Source: Taxillus chinensis
Lineage: Eukaryota > Streptophyta > Magnoliopsida > Santalales > Loranthaceae
Assembly: GCA_023512835.1 (NCBI GenBank)
Contig: CM042091.1
Coordinates: 6,247,079-6,311,078 of the forward strand
Reading direction: 5' to 3'
Length of the DNA: 64,000 bases
The position numbers were made by a program, and so were the translations under genes. Positions 1 to 13,478 of the stretch are shown in pieces. The notes under the pieces were generated by a model that saw nothing but the letters and a program-made list of their open reading frames with translations, did no database searches and was not told the origin of the DNA. Within the stretch, counting starts at the first letter, position 1; each line of letters opens with the position of its first letter.

Positions 1-3000
1 ACTCCTCCAGACGCAGAAGGACGGGGAAGTTGCGTCGGGGGCCACGTCCAGGGCCGCCGTGAAGTGCTTAGGGGTTCTGGTAGGGTTTTGCGATCCAGAG
101 GACTGGGATTCCCTTAAATTAGGGTTCGAGACATTGTTTTCGCATTCGGTAGACAGGCGACCGAAGGTATGATAAATCATCTAAATTGGTCGGATTGCGA
201 ATTACTAAATTCCACCGCAGGCAGTCACTGTTTGCCAAGCATTGTCGATAGTGTTTAATGCGCCATTTCCCCTCATGGCTCCTAGGCATTGCATAAAGTT
301 TTCTCGCTTCTCCATGCTGGAAAATTTTCCATGTCATTATTGGGGTATGCAAATGGGTTTAGTTAATTACCCTAAATTTGAGGACAAAATGATCGGGCTT
401 CATCAGTGGGATTTAATAAGAGGAGAACTAAAACAATTAATATTGTTTGGCGCACCACGTGCTATTTCTATAAATAAATTATAGCGGTTGAGTTGGTGTA
501 TGAAATTCTCCGTTGAGATTAATATCTAAATTCTAATGCAACTGCGCATGAAGTTTCTTGTTGGATGGTGTAGAGTTCATGCCCTTTGCATCTTTAAAGG
601 CCAAAGAGGGCATTTATGCGAATTCATTTTTTTTTCCTTAATGATTGGTGATGGTGAAATTTCTAAATGTAAGTTTTTATTTATGTAATTTTCTCTGTTG
701 CAGGTTCGAAAATGTGCTCAAGTTTTTGTTGAGAAATTCTTTAAGTCTTTTCAAAGCTCCTCTGTTATTAAAGAGGCAAGCAAATTGGTATTATCACTAG
801 TAAAAGATTACATGCCTCTGGCACTCACATTAAAGGCATCGAGGACAGTGGATGGATCTAAACCCGAGCATCTTGAGGTCCTCCATATGCTTAATGTTCT
901 TAAACTAATTGTTCCTCATATGTCTGTTAAAGTCAGTTTGAAGATATTCTCTCAGCTCTCTGAGCTCATGAGTTTCCAGTTCTCAGCGCTAACAAGTCAC
1001 GTGTTCATTGTCATTGATGCATATTTTGAGAGCTTAAGAGTTGAAGATATTGTTGATGATTCGGAAAAAATCATACGCTCTCTTGCATCATATACAACTT
1101 TTGAAGGAAACCCAATTGACACTGTCATCTCTGCAGCAAAATTGTTAAAATCTGCTATTGGCAAGATTCATGTTGTAGAACTCAACATATGGATCAGGAA
1201 TTTTCCTTTAGTACTTCATTCTATAGCTGGTATGCTTCTTGATAATATTTAATTTTCATTAGTATTTCTCTCATTCCGATGCAATTCATGATCATGTTGT
1301 CTTGATTGCAAGGCCTCACTTACTGCTAGGCTAAATGTTACATATATGCAGACATATAAAGGCCAAATAAAGTATTATATGAAAATATAAAATGTATGGT
1401 GATTTTTTTTTCTCTATCTTGTGCGCACACATACACATAGAGAGAACAACAAACTTCGCCCCTTTCAAGTTTTGTGTGCTGTGCTACAACTTCGCACAAG
1501 GTTCTAAAATTCTTTATTTGATGTTGTTTGGTAAAGCACATAATACAATTAATTGAGATTAATCAGCATGTTTTTTTTTAAAAAATATTTTAATAAATTT
1601 AAATATCAGAATTTTATAAATATCACAAATTTAGCGGTTAAAAACCATAATTTGAACATTCAACTTCAAGTATATTCAACACAAAAGGAAACTAAGTTTA
1701 AACAAAGACAAGCCTCAAAGGGAAATTAAGTTTAAATAAATTTCTTCATATAGTTCATTCATCTTCATCGCCATCACCCTCCACATCCATGATTTTTCCT
1801 TAATTCTATTTTTAGCTCTCAATGCAGCCTTAAAAGAAAACTGCCCCAGCTAAACAATTAATCAGCAATTAATCTGTGTGTAGCCAATTAATCGTCGATT
1901 TTTTTTTTTGCTAATTGCCATCTAATCATCTATTTGGTTTGTTTAACCACTGAATTCTGATTAATCGCGATTTCTAAAACAATGACTTTGCACAAAAGGG
2001 CCCTTTGTGGTTGTGAGTGCTCAAACTGTGGAATGACCATTCAGCCTCCTTCCTTAACAAAACCGCATCTAATCCCATGGAATGACTAAAATGTTGTAAT
2101 ATTTCTGTTACCACTAACTTGTATTGTTTCTAATTTTTCTGCTTAATATGTTATGGATTGTGATTATTTATGGAATAAATTTTTGCTCAATCTCTTTGGG
2201 TGGTTATGGTTGAGTACGTTGTTAATGTGGGTGACATGCTGACACTGTAATTGAAATGTGTATTTGCAATTTACACAATAGAAGTTTAGTACCTCCATGT
2301 TATAATCTCTCTCTCATGGTAGAATTATGTTCAAATTCTGATCGTATAATTTATCTCCAGGTCTTCTAACTTCAGAAGCTAGTGTTGCATCACAGGCTTC
2401 AAGTATTTTGAAAGAGTTGATCAATGATAATGTGGATCAGAAAACTGTGTGGACCGATGAGAGTCAATTATCTGAAGAAGCTGAAGGGAACTTGGAATTG
2501 GGTGCAATCAAATCCATATGTGGTGTATTTGAGGATGCACTCACTGCCTGTGACGAAATCCCAAATGAGCATATTTTGACAGCTATATCCGTTTTGTTTA
2601 TGAAGCTTGGTATGTGAGTTTATATATAGCCATATATATTGCTAGATGAGTGTTTCTGATTGATTTCCTCTCTTTAGATGCACTTTACTCCTGTTCCTAT
2701 GTGTGCTTTGATCTTCCGAGGCTTATTGAACTAAGTACTGATTTGGTGTTGTATATAGTCTTTTCAACCCTGTCATTGAACAAAAGCTGGCCTTTCCTTG
2801 GTTTCTATGTAACTTTTTTTGGGTCACCCAATAAGAGTGTTATGAACCTCAATTTAAAGGTGTTTTTAGAGTAGGCAAAATGATTCGTACAAATTGTTTA
2901 TTTTCCCAGGTTCTTCAAGGTGTTCTTGATTTGAGTAGTGGACGGGGCATATCAGCTTGTAGTTGAAGTGTCACAACAGTGGAAATGAAAATTATCATCA

Positions 3001-5570
3001 CGATTGCGTTCCATATTCATTGTATGGAAGTGCTGTCAAGCTTTTATGTGGATTCTTGTCATGTCTTAAATGCTAGAATCCTTACTTTCCCATACATGGC
3101 TACAAGAACTACTTGGCAGCTGGGCCGATACCGAGTAAACCTTTCTTTCTTTGAAATAGTGAAATTCTCCTGCCTATTATATTCTGGGGCAATATTGCTC
3201 CTTCATATAGAATAATAACACATGGTCATGAGCCCACTAATAGTCTCTCTCTCTCTCTCTAATAAAAACTTTGATTAAAAAAGAGAGCACATAAGAAGTG
3301 CACCAAGAGGAACAACAAACAATAGCGGGAGAAATGGCCACTAATAGTCTTGAGGGGCAAGGCTTCTGATTTCTTCCTCAAATTACTGATTAAGAAAATT
3401 ATCTTGTGATTGTAAGATTCAGTAGCTATATGAAACTTCTTTGGGATTGGGTTTGTTCCTGTAGTGGGTTGTCAATCTTTTAGTTTTCTTGTTCCTTGGG
3501 TCCTGTCTAGTTCTCCTTGTTTTCTCTGTTCTCTTGCAAGCTTGTCACTTCTGAAAGGTTTTTCTGGTGCTTTTTTTTAATAATATTTACTTTCATTCAG
3601 ATTTCAGAAAAAAACGACATGAAGTTTCTTCACCTTGAAAGAAATTTGAACTGATGTCTTATGTCAGTGTTCACATGCAAAATTTGTCAGTGGTTCTGCA
3701 TATTTACCTTTATTATTGGGTGGTGTGCTTTTCCTTTGGAAAGATAAATTCGACGGGGTTTACTCTTTTGATTGTTGGGTTTTCTGAAATTATTGATGCT
3801 TTGAGCTTAGTTGATCTTCCGTTGGTTGGTAGGGTATTCAGATGGTCTAATAATCGCATTGTGCCATCCTTTTTTCGGCTTGATCGGTTTCTCTAATGAT
3901 TGATGGTTGGGAACTCCAGGTTTTTTTATTGTATGGATACTTTCCGGATTTCCTTTGTTGATGGTGTTTGCTTCGGGCATGCATTGTTTTGTTATTGATT
4001 GCTTTGTGATGTTGTTAATGATTGTTCCTTTTGAATTTGTTCTTGTATTTTTGTTTTTTGCATATTTTTTGTGTGCATTTTTTTCTAATAAAATTGTTTA
4101 CTTATAAAAATCTTGGTAATGACATTGTTTTTTTCCTAAATTAATTCATAATTCTTAGTACCGTAGGGCTTGTCTGGGTTATTGGTCTAGTAACTTCATA
4201 GCATGAGATCGGGGGTTCTACTCCAGTTGCTACCAGGGTGGGAAATGTTAAATAGAATAGGGAGTAAGTTGTAATAAAAAAATAAAAAAAATAAAAAAAT
4301 CATAATCCCTAGCTAATTATATAATGATGTATGTCCTTTAATTTAGGAATGAGTTTAGAATTTTAGTAAAAATGAGTTTACATCAGATTCTTTAAAATAG
4401 AGTTTAGGAATTGAGATTGGAGAGAAAATTTCATTATTTATTTTTTAAATAATTTTTAATAAATTTCTTGACATATGTATACTTAATTGATTGTAATAAA
4501 TAGATAAGATGGAAAAAAATTTTAAATAAAAAATAAAAAATATAATTTAAAAGAATAGAGATAGAAATGAAAAATAAAATACAAAAGTATAAATAAATAT
4601 ATGAAATAACATACTATTCATATCGTAATATAGAGATTCAGAATATAAACTTGGTGTTGATGCCCTAATTAATCTCTCTAGCATTGTTTTGATTCTTATG
4701 CATGTTCAAATTTTGATAAATTGTATATTTATTGAACTTTGGATAACATTATTGGCCTCAGGTGAGTCCTCGTTTTTGTTTATGAAGACCATTTTACAGA
4801 AACTTGCTTATTCGAGGGCCCTTTTAGTTGTGAAGCCATCTAGCTTAGTGCATGTAAGCCTGATTTCTTTTCTTCTTCTTCTGTTGAGTATGCTTAATTA
4901 GCATGGCTTTTTTGAGCTGGCTCTTTCTACTTTTTGAGTGACGTTCTCTATTGACTTGACCATATGCAATTTTTTGTTTGTTTTTTAATTTTTTAATTTT
5001 AATAATTTTATTTTGTAGCTTGATGAATGTATTGGATCTGCTATTTCTGCTATGGGACCTGAGAAGGTGCTTATGGTTATACCTATATCCTTCCATGTAG
5101 AAGACAATACTTGTTCCAACATTTGGTTGGTGCCTATTTTGAAAAAATATACAATTGGAGCATCATTGGGTCACTTTATCTACCATATTGTGCCCCTTGC
5201 CAAATCAATAAAGCAGGCTTCTCGTAAAGGTTGTTGATGAGAATATTAAGTTCATTTAGTTTTTAACATTTGCAAAAAATAATTTAAAATTTATTATGGT
5301 TGGTTAGTAGGTTTTAATGTTTCATATATTATTATTTTGTAATTGATTGTTTAATTAGCGCATATTTATTGGCATTGTATGCCACTATATGCCTTTGTTG
5401 TGGATTGTTTTTTCAATTTTTGTGTCCTTCATGCATGCCTTGCTTGTTTGCCTGCCCAAGTCTGTTGATGTAAATGCCACCTGGATTGCTTCATTGCCCC
5501 TGTATACTATATGAATATCACAGAAATTCATTTTTCATAAGATCTTTTTATAACTTAATGGTCTACTAAT

Positions 5571-5632
<62 letters not shown>

Positions 5633-8600
5633 GCACACCTTGCCTTGTTGAAGTTTCAATATTTCCATTAATCATAACTTTGTTTATGCCCCGTTTTATT
5701 TCTGTGTATAGTTTACTGACTCCCAAATTTTCTGTTTTTGTTTTTATCTCCACAGTTCGAAAGTCAGCAATTGGAGATGATCTGCGGTCACACTCTCGTG
5801 ATCTATTGGGACTTGTGCCAGCATATTGTCGCTATCCAACTGATATTCAGCAGAACTATGCACCTCTTGCAAAAATTTTCAATACTAAACTCAAAAAGGA
5901 TGCTTCCATGCTTGAAACTATTGCCATTTCCTTGCAGGTTGGGACAAGGTTTATATGTTTTTCCTTGGAATAGTTTTTTTTAGACCATTAGAGGACGACT
6001 TATAATTATGTTATGCGATGTTTTCTCTTATATTTGTATTTTTGTATAAAATAGGAACTTATAAAACAAAATAGAAGCATACTGAAACCAAACCTGTTAG
6101 CTGATGAATCAGATATCCATCCCCAAAAAGTTTCAATTGTAGACTCAACAAAGGCACCCTTGTATTCAAAGAAAAGTGCAAAAAGAAACATCAAGGCTTT
6201 GGAATCCGGCTCAATAGAGTTGCTTCAGTCTCTGACAGACTTGTTACTTGATTCACCCCCCGAGAAGCACTCATATCTTAAGGTTCTTTTCTGTCACTGC
6301 ATCTTTTCAATACAGGAATGTATAAACGCTGGACATTTAGTTTCTTGCTCTCTTTTTTTTTTTTTTTTTTGTATTTTCATAATTAAAAATATATTGTGGT
6401 TTTTCTATCCTCATGTAGTTCTATATAGGTTGGTTTCCTCTTCCTTCCTTTTTTTGTGTTTTTTTTTTTTGTTTTTTGTTGAATGTTTCCATTGTGCATG
6501 TGAATGTGTTAATTTTCCTCCGTGTTTTTGGATTTTCCTTATTCTTTGTTTTCTGTTTTTGTTTCTGTGAGGATCTAGAGTATGAACATTGAGATGCAAT
6601 TGATTGTTTATTTTAGCTACTTGAATTGATTGGTCAACCTGAAAATGTTCCACTATGTCCTTACCGTTGAAATGTTTTATGGTATAGAAGTACTCGTTGA
6701 AAAACTTTGTTTCTGGTCCCAAATGTGTTTTTTGGCCAGTCATTTAAGATACAATTAGTCTTGGTTTTGGTTGGTGGTACATGCATGTATCATGCATATA
6801 ATTAATCTATGCCCCTCAATTTTCTCAGGTTGCAATTGGGTGCTTGGCATCTATAACCGATCCTTCAATCACCAAAAATATATTCATATCTGCGCTCGAG
6901 AGGTTTCAGCTTACACATGCTGTAAATGAACTTCAAAAACTGAGTAATACACCTGTAGCAGATAAAGAGGAAAGCAGTTCGAGCACAGAAAATGTTGCAA
7001 AGAGGTAACAAGATTCCTTCTCAGCTTCTCCTAATCATTTTTTTCCCGTGGAAATAAAAATTCAGTTATTGCTATATCTTACAAGTGGATAATTAGTATC
7101 ATTTTAATCACGCATCTTAGGACAGTAAATGTACCTTTGAGTTTTGGATTGATTGGATATGTGGGGTTGGCTTATTTTGTTGAGTTTCAAATTCGTATAC
7201 AGAAGTTTTTAAATTTGAGGGTACCAATAAAATTTAAAACTTAAATAAAGGGTACCAATAAAAGCTATCCCATGCACGAGACCCAGATAACAGGAGAAAA
7301 TGCCACTGCTGTAGCTATTTGGCTATTCACATATCACCATAGTTTCTCCCACTAGACCATGAACTTGAAAGTTTAAAAGCACCAAGGGGAGCATATTCTT
7401 TCCCTCAAAAGCTCTTCTGCTGTATCCTTATTTTATTTTCTTATTTTTTTTATTAGATTCATTTTGGGTTCGCGTTGCTTCTAAACATAAATAACAGGCC
7501 ACAATCCTCTATTGTGCATTTAAAATTCTAGGTCTCTCTGAGGTCGCCAGGGCAGCTATATGAGTCACATTGTGCTTATTGATTTCAACTTTGCAGGTGT
7601 GTGATAATGGAATTGGCATATTGTCTTGTTGAAGGGGCTAGTGAGGATCTTATCGATCTGATCTATAGCTTTGTTAAAAACACTTTGCAGGTTTTTTTGT
7701 CTCTTCACATGAACTGGATTATACTTATAATCACTCATAGAACCAAAATATTTTTGCTGAAGCTTTCGATTTGCTCTTTGTATGTAGGCACTTGATGAGA
7801 GTGGTCACTTTGAAGCATACTACACTTTGAGCCGGATTTTAGAGGTTTTTCCTGCCATTCAGATTCTTAAATGGTTTCATCGACAAACACAACCCCCCTA
7901 CCCACATGAAGATATGATATCATTCTCTTTTATGTAAAATTACAGGAGCATCCTTGCTTCTGTTCTTCTCAACAAGTTGATCTGGAGGATTTATTACTTG
8001 GTTTGAAATCCCCTGCCGATACTGCATTGCTTAAAAGAAGATTTTCATGTCTCCAATTTTTATTTGTTCATGCATTGAAGGTATGACCTTTTATTTATTG
8101 TGATCAATGATGAGCTTCATAAGTAGGTCAGGCCTACAATTCTGCATTGAATAGGACTGAAATGTACTTGCTGAATTCTCTGAGTGTTATGGTTAATGAT
8201 ATGCATCTTATAAGTTGTTAGTATGAATAATATCATTGAATAATTTAAGGTGGTAGCCTGCTGTTTAACATTCTTGGCCTCTGGGTATGACTAGTAGGTT
8301 GCTAAGTTTAGAACTCCCTAGTACCACATTGAGAGGTTCCTTGGGGGAAACTGTCCACAAAGAGCATTATTTCAGTTGAAGGTTTTGGGAATTTTTATCA
8401 AAGTTTAAACTGGTGAAATTAATGTGTATATGATAGAATCCTAACCTATCATAGGAGGCGCCACCCAGCGCAGCACTGAGTTAGGTGGGATTCTTTTGAC
8501 TGAGTTTCTATTTTCTTTTGATTGAGTTTATATTTGCCAAATAAGTGGAGTCTGTTTCCCTTGCTAGTTTTTAGGAGTTTGTTAGTCTTTTATTTTAGGA

Positions 8601-11600
8601 GGTTGTTGCATTTGCCATGCTATTTATTAATCTATGATGTATTTCAAATGGGCGAATGAAGTTATTTCTATTTTCTTTGGAGATCCTCCCTGGGCTCTTG
8701 TGTTTACTGTTTGTTAAGATTCTTACGGATAGGACACTGCAGGAGAGCATTATCTCTTATTTTACTTTCAGTTCCAAGCTTTGGAGACTGCTTCTATCAG
8801 TATATGTTTGTTAATTCAAGTTGTAATTGGTCATTATGTTTTTTGAATCTTGCAATACTTATAAAGTCAACATTAGTCTTACTTATCTCCAGGGTGCATT
8901 GAGTTCATTTGCCCTTAAAAAGTTATCTATTGATGTGCAGCTTCTCTCTCTCTCTCTCACTCACTCACTCATATTTTCAAATTTTTATGCAGACAACATT
9001 GGAAGGTGAGAATACAAAGGCTTTTCTTATCCTCAATGAGATCATACTAGCAATCAAGGATGTAAGTGTTGCTTGAGAATTCAAATGTGAATGCATTTTT
9101 TGTTATGAGAAACTCCCTTTTACCTTCAAGTATTCTGCCGGTTTGAACTTTGTACGTTCAATTTAAAGAATTGAATTGTTCATAGGTCTCATGCACAATC
9201 CAGTATATTGACTTTATTTGCATTCAGCAAAAAATAAAAAAAAAAAATAAAAAATGGCCTAATCTATGCTTTTTATAGGTAGTATGAACATACAAAAGAG
9301 TAAACAATTATTTGCTTATTTCTCTATCCAATAATTAAGTTAGTTTATGCCCCTTAAAGGGTGTAAGGCTTACCATACAACCACAGGGAGGTATGGGAAA
9401 GGGAAACCTAGCCTTGTTTACAATATTCTTAATAGCTTGATATGAAGCTTTAATTGACCCCTGAAGCTTGGACCCATTGCAGCTGCGGAGAGCACCATTT
9501 GCATCGTCAAAATGTTGTGTTATACAAATGTATCACGTGGAGTCATTCTTTTCATTATTTTCTTGCTATGGCATCTCTTTTCCCTTTTCAACCTGATTTG
9601 CTTCCATGCTGTTTTTTTTTTAAATTTTGTTTATTATTTTTGTTGTTGTCGTTGTACAATTTCCTTGTTGCTGCTGCTGCTGTTGTTGTTATCGCACAGG
9701 CTAAGGATGATGTGCATGAAGCAACATACAATATGCTACTCTTGATTATTGTTGTTGTTTTTGTTATCATGCAGGCTAAAGATGATATGCGGGAAGCAGC
9801 TTACAATACACTACTCATGATAAGCTCTAGCCTGAGGAAATCATCACCTTCTAGTTCTGATGCACCTCTGAACAAACTGATTAGCATGGTAAGTAGATAC
9901 TTATCCTATTAAGCATTTAGTTGCATCAGCTAATACAGATTAGCAACACTATTTTTTTTTTGTTTCATCATGTAGTATTAGTGCAATATCTTAGTTTTAA
10001 TTTCATTCGTAGAACTGCAAATGTAAAAATGTACACACCTCATCTGTCATATCTGTGTTAAGTGCTAACCTTGCATATTGTTCTGAAGTTTGATTCCTTT
10101 GACCACTTTTCGATGATGTGTTATGCGTTAAGGACACAATTTGGTGAGCAACTTACATACACGATATTTCATTTCCTTGTGTTGAAATCATTTACAATTC
10201 TTGACAAGAATCTATGTTCCTAAAAGAACTCTACATTCTTAGAATTAAGTAGAAGTGGTTTTAAAAAAATGATTATGCTCTGTAATAACAATGTTGATAT
10301 GATAGGTTGTTTCTTCAACTTTGTACTTGCTTTGGAAGTTGTCTAGAGCTGCATCTCAATATCTCCAGTCTAAAGGCAATTGTATTGCATGGCTTCGGCT
10401 TTCTCTTTTTGTTTGTTTACCAATGATGTCGCTCAATGTTCAGATAATGGGCTATCTTTCTGGCTCATCTCCTCAAATAAAGAGTGGTGCAGTCTCTGCT
10501 CTGTCTTTACTGGTGTATAAGGATAGAGATATATGTCAATCAGCACCTGATACTGTCCCCACTGTTTTGGACTTGCTGCAGAGCAGAACTGTGGAGGTTA
10601 TTAAGGTAAGTGCCTGTACATATGATCTAAAATAGCCATTTATGGTTGGTGTTGTTGAGCTTTTGTTACCCAACAAACAGGCTGCTTTAGGCTTTGTGAA
10701 AGTATTGGTTACCTGCTTAGAAGCTAATGACTTGCAAAAAATCCTTTCCAATATCGTCAATGGAGTTCTCCCATGGTCGTCAGTCTCAAGAAATCATTTC
10801 AGATCGAAGGTATTGCAAACCTGGTCTTAGTTTTCTACACTTTTTGGTGTGTGTTTGTGAGTACCTGCATTTTTTTGCTGATGTGCACGGTGGATGTGCT
10901 TTCATTAACGAATCTTTCTAAAGGCAATTGTTTTGCTACAGGTCACAGTCATTCTGGAGATCATGATAAGGAAGTGCGGTTCTGCTGCAGTAGAGCTGGC
11001 TACACCGGAAAAATATATGACATTCATCAAGACTGTTATGGAGGTATACACATTAAATTAGTTTTTAGTACATACTTTTTATGGAAAGTTCTCTCAAGAC
11101 TCGACTGAGCGTTTGGTCTTTTGTGCTCACTTAAGAAGTTCCTTCTTAAATCATGACCGCCTCCTATTCACTGGCCCAGCACTTTGTTTTGTTATTGTTC
11201 GTTTGTTTGTTTATCCTTCTTATTGACATTTTTTGTTTGAGGAAGTACAAAGTTCTATTCTTAATTTACCCCACCCTCATGCATGCTGCTTTATATCACA
11301 GAATCGCCATGGCAAGCCTGTTTACAAGGATGTTAATACTACTGATGCAGGAGTGAAGACTACAGATTCATCTAGCAAGTGGTCTGGTCACTTCATACTA
11401 ATTTTCTACGCCCTTGTAATCCTTCAAGTTTTTTAGGAATTTAAACTCTGCATTATCAGGCACACAAAACCGAAGAGACTCAGGGAATTTCAGACTTCAT
11501 CTGGGGACCATCATTCAAGGTTTCCTAAGAAGAGGAAGACAGGGGCGCAATATGAGTCTCATACGCCTAGTGGTGGTGCGAGAGCTTTCAAGCCATATGG

Positions 11601-11829
11601 CCATTCTAATAATGCAAAGCCAATGAAGGGCATCATGCCACAGGGACATGGGAGGAGGAACAATGGCAGAAGAATGAATTCCCTTGGCGACAAATTTATT
11701 GGGGGAAAAAGGAAGCCGGATCAGAACAAAGTACCAAACGTAATGCAGCTGGCAGCTTCCCCTGGTTCGACGTCCTTCAAATCACGCAAGCCCAGAAAGA
11801 TGGGAGGGAAGCAGAAAATGAATAAATGA
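1..11829 (+). CDS. RRP12: RRP12-like ribosomal RNA-processing protein, 3' part (5' end outside window)
   Basis: HEAT/ARM-repeat nuclear protein; RRP12 family members act in pre-rRNA processing and export of pre-ribosomal subunits. Exons read by eye: <1-166, 704-1229, 2361-2609, 4762-4853, 5019-5229, 5756-5937, 6055-6282, 6829-7004, 7597-7690, 7788-7844, 7946-8080, 8993-9061, 9775-9888, 10444-10605, 10681-10809, 10942-11043, 11302-11381, 11460-11829. They join in one frame (about 1046 aa seen), all with GT-AG borders. The exon at 5019-5229 (LDECIGSAISAMGPEKVLMV...) resembles the NUC173 domain of the family. The C-terminus is low-complexity and basic (FPKKRK, GGKRKPDQNK, final GGKQKMNK), as expected for a nucleolar protein. 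The start codon and the N-terminal HEAT repeats lie upstream of the window. The least certain junction is 11381/11460. Introns are AT-rich and hold transposon remnants. Family call is confident; the exact ortholog is inferred. Confidence 0.88.
3650..4110 (+). mobile_element. L1-type LINE remnant (endonuclease fragment joined to a 3' end) in an RRP12 intron
   Basis: The frame around 3755-3896 reads FSEIIDALSLVDLPLVGR, then FRWSNN and RLDRFL, the C-terminal part of the apurinic endonuclease domain of plant L1-type LINEs. Past the stop another frame gives DGWEL, which normally follows RLDRFL. The piece then runs into T-rich sequence ending in an AATAAAA/TTACTTATAAAAA stretch like a LINE 3' end. 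It therefore looks like a heavily internally deleted, inactive insertion inside the intron at 2610-4761. Confidence 0.72.
4146..4315 (+). mobile_element. tRNA-derived SINE with imperfect target-site duplication
   Basis: The body (about 4161-4299) has an A-box-like stretch (TTATTGGTCTAGTAAC, around 4179) and, about 45 bp on, a B-box-like GGTTCTACTCC. It ends in an A-rich tail (AATAAAAAAATAAAA type) at about 4273-4299. It is flanked by TCATAATTCTTAG (4146) and TCATAATCCCTAG (4300), an 11/13 match that fits a target-site duplication. Layout and length fit a plant SINE mobilised by LINE machinery; a LINE relic lies just upstream. The family is not identified. Confidence 0.66.
5574..5630. repeat. 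(CT)n microsatellite, 57 bp
   Basis: Uninterrupted CT dinucleotides in the RRP12 intron between exons 5019-5229 and 5756-5937. The tract ends about 125 bp upstream of the next acceptor, so it is polypyrimidine sequence near a 3' splice site. Confidence 0.97.
8431..8730 (+). mobile_element. Possible solo-LTR-like insertion in an RRP12 intron
   Basis: The large intron at 8081-8992 contains a block starting TGATAGAATCC with a small inverted motif (TATGATAG / CTATCATA) and a GC-richer patch (GGAGGCGCCACCCAGCGC). It ends in sequence with the look of LTR 3' regions (CTATTTATTAATC, then AATGAAG). No clear CA end or target-site duplication was found, so the boundaries are uncertain and it could be ordinary intron. 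Confidence 0.25.
9660..9860 (+). repeat. 75-bp tandem duplication spanning an intron-exon boundary of RRP12
   Basis: The 3' end of the intron plus the first codons of the exon occur twice: acceptor CAG at 9697-9699 followed by GCTAAGGATGATGTGCATGA, and acceptor CAG at 9772-9774 followed by GCTAAAGATGATATGCGGGA. The two exon starts are exactly 75 bp apart, and no stop lies between them. Either acceptor therefore keeps the RRP12 frame, the upstream one adding 25 residues. The second copy continues into the long exon and is taken as the main one. Confidence 0.85.
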
Positions 11830-12814
11830 GGCCGTATAACTAACTGGATGGCAACGTCTACACTACATGGAGCATTTCTCACGGTCATTTTTGCAAAGCA
11901 AAATTTCCTCCACCATGCTAGGTGATGATATGGCGCGTCCTGATAGGATTGACCTTCGCACTTTTTGCTGAGGTGGCAATTTTGGTCCTCATTCCTGGGA
12001 AAAGGCATTCAGTTTATTTTTTGAGATAGCTTTATACGTGGGCGGAATGCAAGGGAAGGATGGTGGTTTAATATTGTAGTTTCATATATATGTAAAATTT
12101 GAGTATCTAGTGTTAAGGTCGGATTGCCTATGAAATTTTATTTTCCTAGGAAAAAAAATCATAAAATTATATTCACACCAAAAAATTTATAGTGTTTTTT
12201 AATATATTATGAAGTACTGCTTATATTATTAAATTATAAAAAATTTATTTCTCTTATGTTTTTTGCTTTATGATTTTTCATAGTTTTTATTTTAATTTTA
12301 AATTATAAAAAATATTATTAAATAAAAAAATGAATATGAAATATAATTTTAATTATATAAAGAATGAGTAAGAGAATAGGTTTTGGTGTATAAATGTATG
12401 AACAAGTAAATTAATTGAAAGTTGATTTTAGTGCCCTAACTAGTAGTATATAAAGCTATGATCATGTTTTAAACAGTCAAGCTAATTTGCACCTATGCCT
12501 CGGGCTTGGGGTGCATTTGTCATCACAATTATAATAAAGTCTCTCATCCCGTTGCCATTTGGATTGGAGATAATCTTTGGACTGGAACAATGACCTTTTT
12601 TCGTGTGGGCTCGGAGGCCCAATAGCTAGCCTCAGTCTATCAGTTTTGTGAGACATGAGGTGACATTCCCCAAAAGAGAATGTCACAACGGTCTACTCAC
12701 AAAAGATGGAGAAACTTTGCTTCAGTATAAAAGATGGGTCAGCCCAAAAGAACATTAAAAAATTGGTGACAAAAAAAAAATAGGACAACACAAACATCGT
12801 TATATTATATGCAA
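11830..12814. other. RRP12 3' UTR and AT-rich spacer, no gene seen
   Basis: After the RRP12 stop there are about 270 bp of mixed composition that probably include the 3' UTR, then very AT-rich sequence (12120-12420) and a more balanced stretch (12470-12720). Neither strand has an open frame with recognisable protein similarity. Confidence 0.6.
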
Positions 12815-13478
12815 CTTAAAGAGTCCGATCTGATGGTTTACTTTTCTACGATTTGATTACGGTAACAAAAAATATTATCGTTTTGTAAAAATAAACAAAA
12901 ATAAATTCTCATCAATTCACTCAAATAAAGGCTAAGCTTGCGAGGAACACGGCACCACTGACAAAAAGAAGAAGAGCCTTGCCGACATTAAAGCAAGCTC
13001 GATCAGAGAAGAGGGCTTATGCAGGAACAAATGCTTTTTTATTTTAAAGAAAAAGTTATTTGAAAAATAATTTAGGAAGGAGAAGAGGGATTGGTGAACT
13101 GGATAGATGATTCTCTTGTAGGCTGCAACGTCCCCTCCAAGCCGATTGCTATAGTGACGTGAAACTGCCGTATAATCACAAATTCTTTGTTTCCTATTTT
13201 GTTCCAGAGACTAACCACAGGTGGTGATGTCGACGAAGTAACCGGCGGGAGGAAACAACATCAACATAGCAGTGGGTGGAATTTGGGTTGGTGATATCGG
13301 AGAATCAAGGAGCGGGCTGTGTCGGATTGGGAGATTGATGGAGAGGAGGCTATGTCGGTGGTAAATTGATGAGACTTTATTTTTGTTTATTTATAGTGAA
13401 GCAAAACGGTAATGTTTTTTTTATCGTAATCAAACCGTAGAAAAGTAAACCGTTGAGGATTCGGACTCCAACTCAAAG
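12815..13478. mobile_element. MITE with about 110-bp terminal inverted repeats (MULE-like)
   Basis: Left arm 12815-12921 and right arm 13361-13478 are imperfect inverted copies: the left arm carries GGTTTACTTTTCTACG and ATTATCGTTTTG, and the right arm reads the same in reverse complement, on through AAATAAACAAAAATAAA and TCTCATCAATT. The core (about 440 bp) is GC-richer than its surroundings and has no transposase frame. Long TIRs with a short unrelated core fit a non-autonomous Mutator-like element. The target-site duplication was not resolved. Confidence 0.72.

Noticed and set aside
9500..9660. Open frame in the RRP12 intron upstream of the duplicated acceptor
   Set aside because: Intronic T-rich sequence that happens to stay open; hydrophobic translation without family resemblance.
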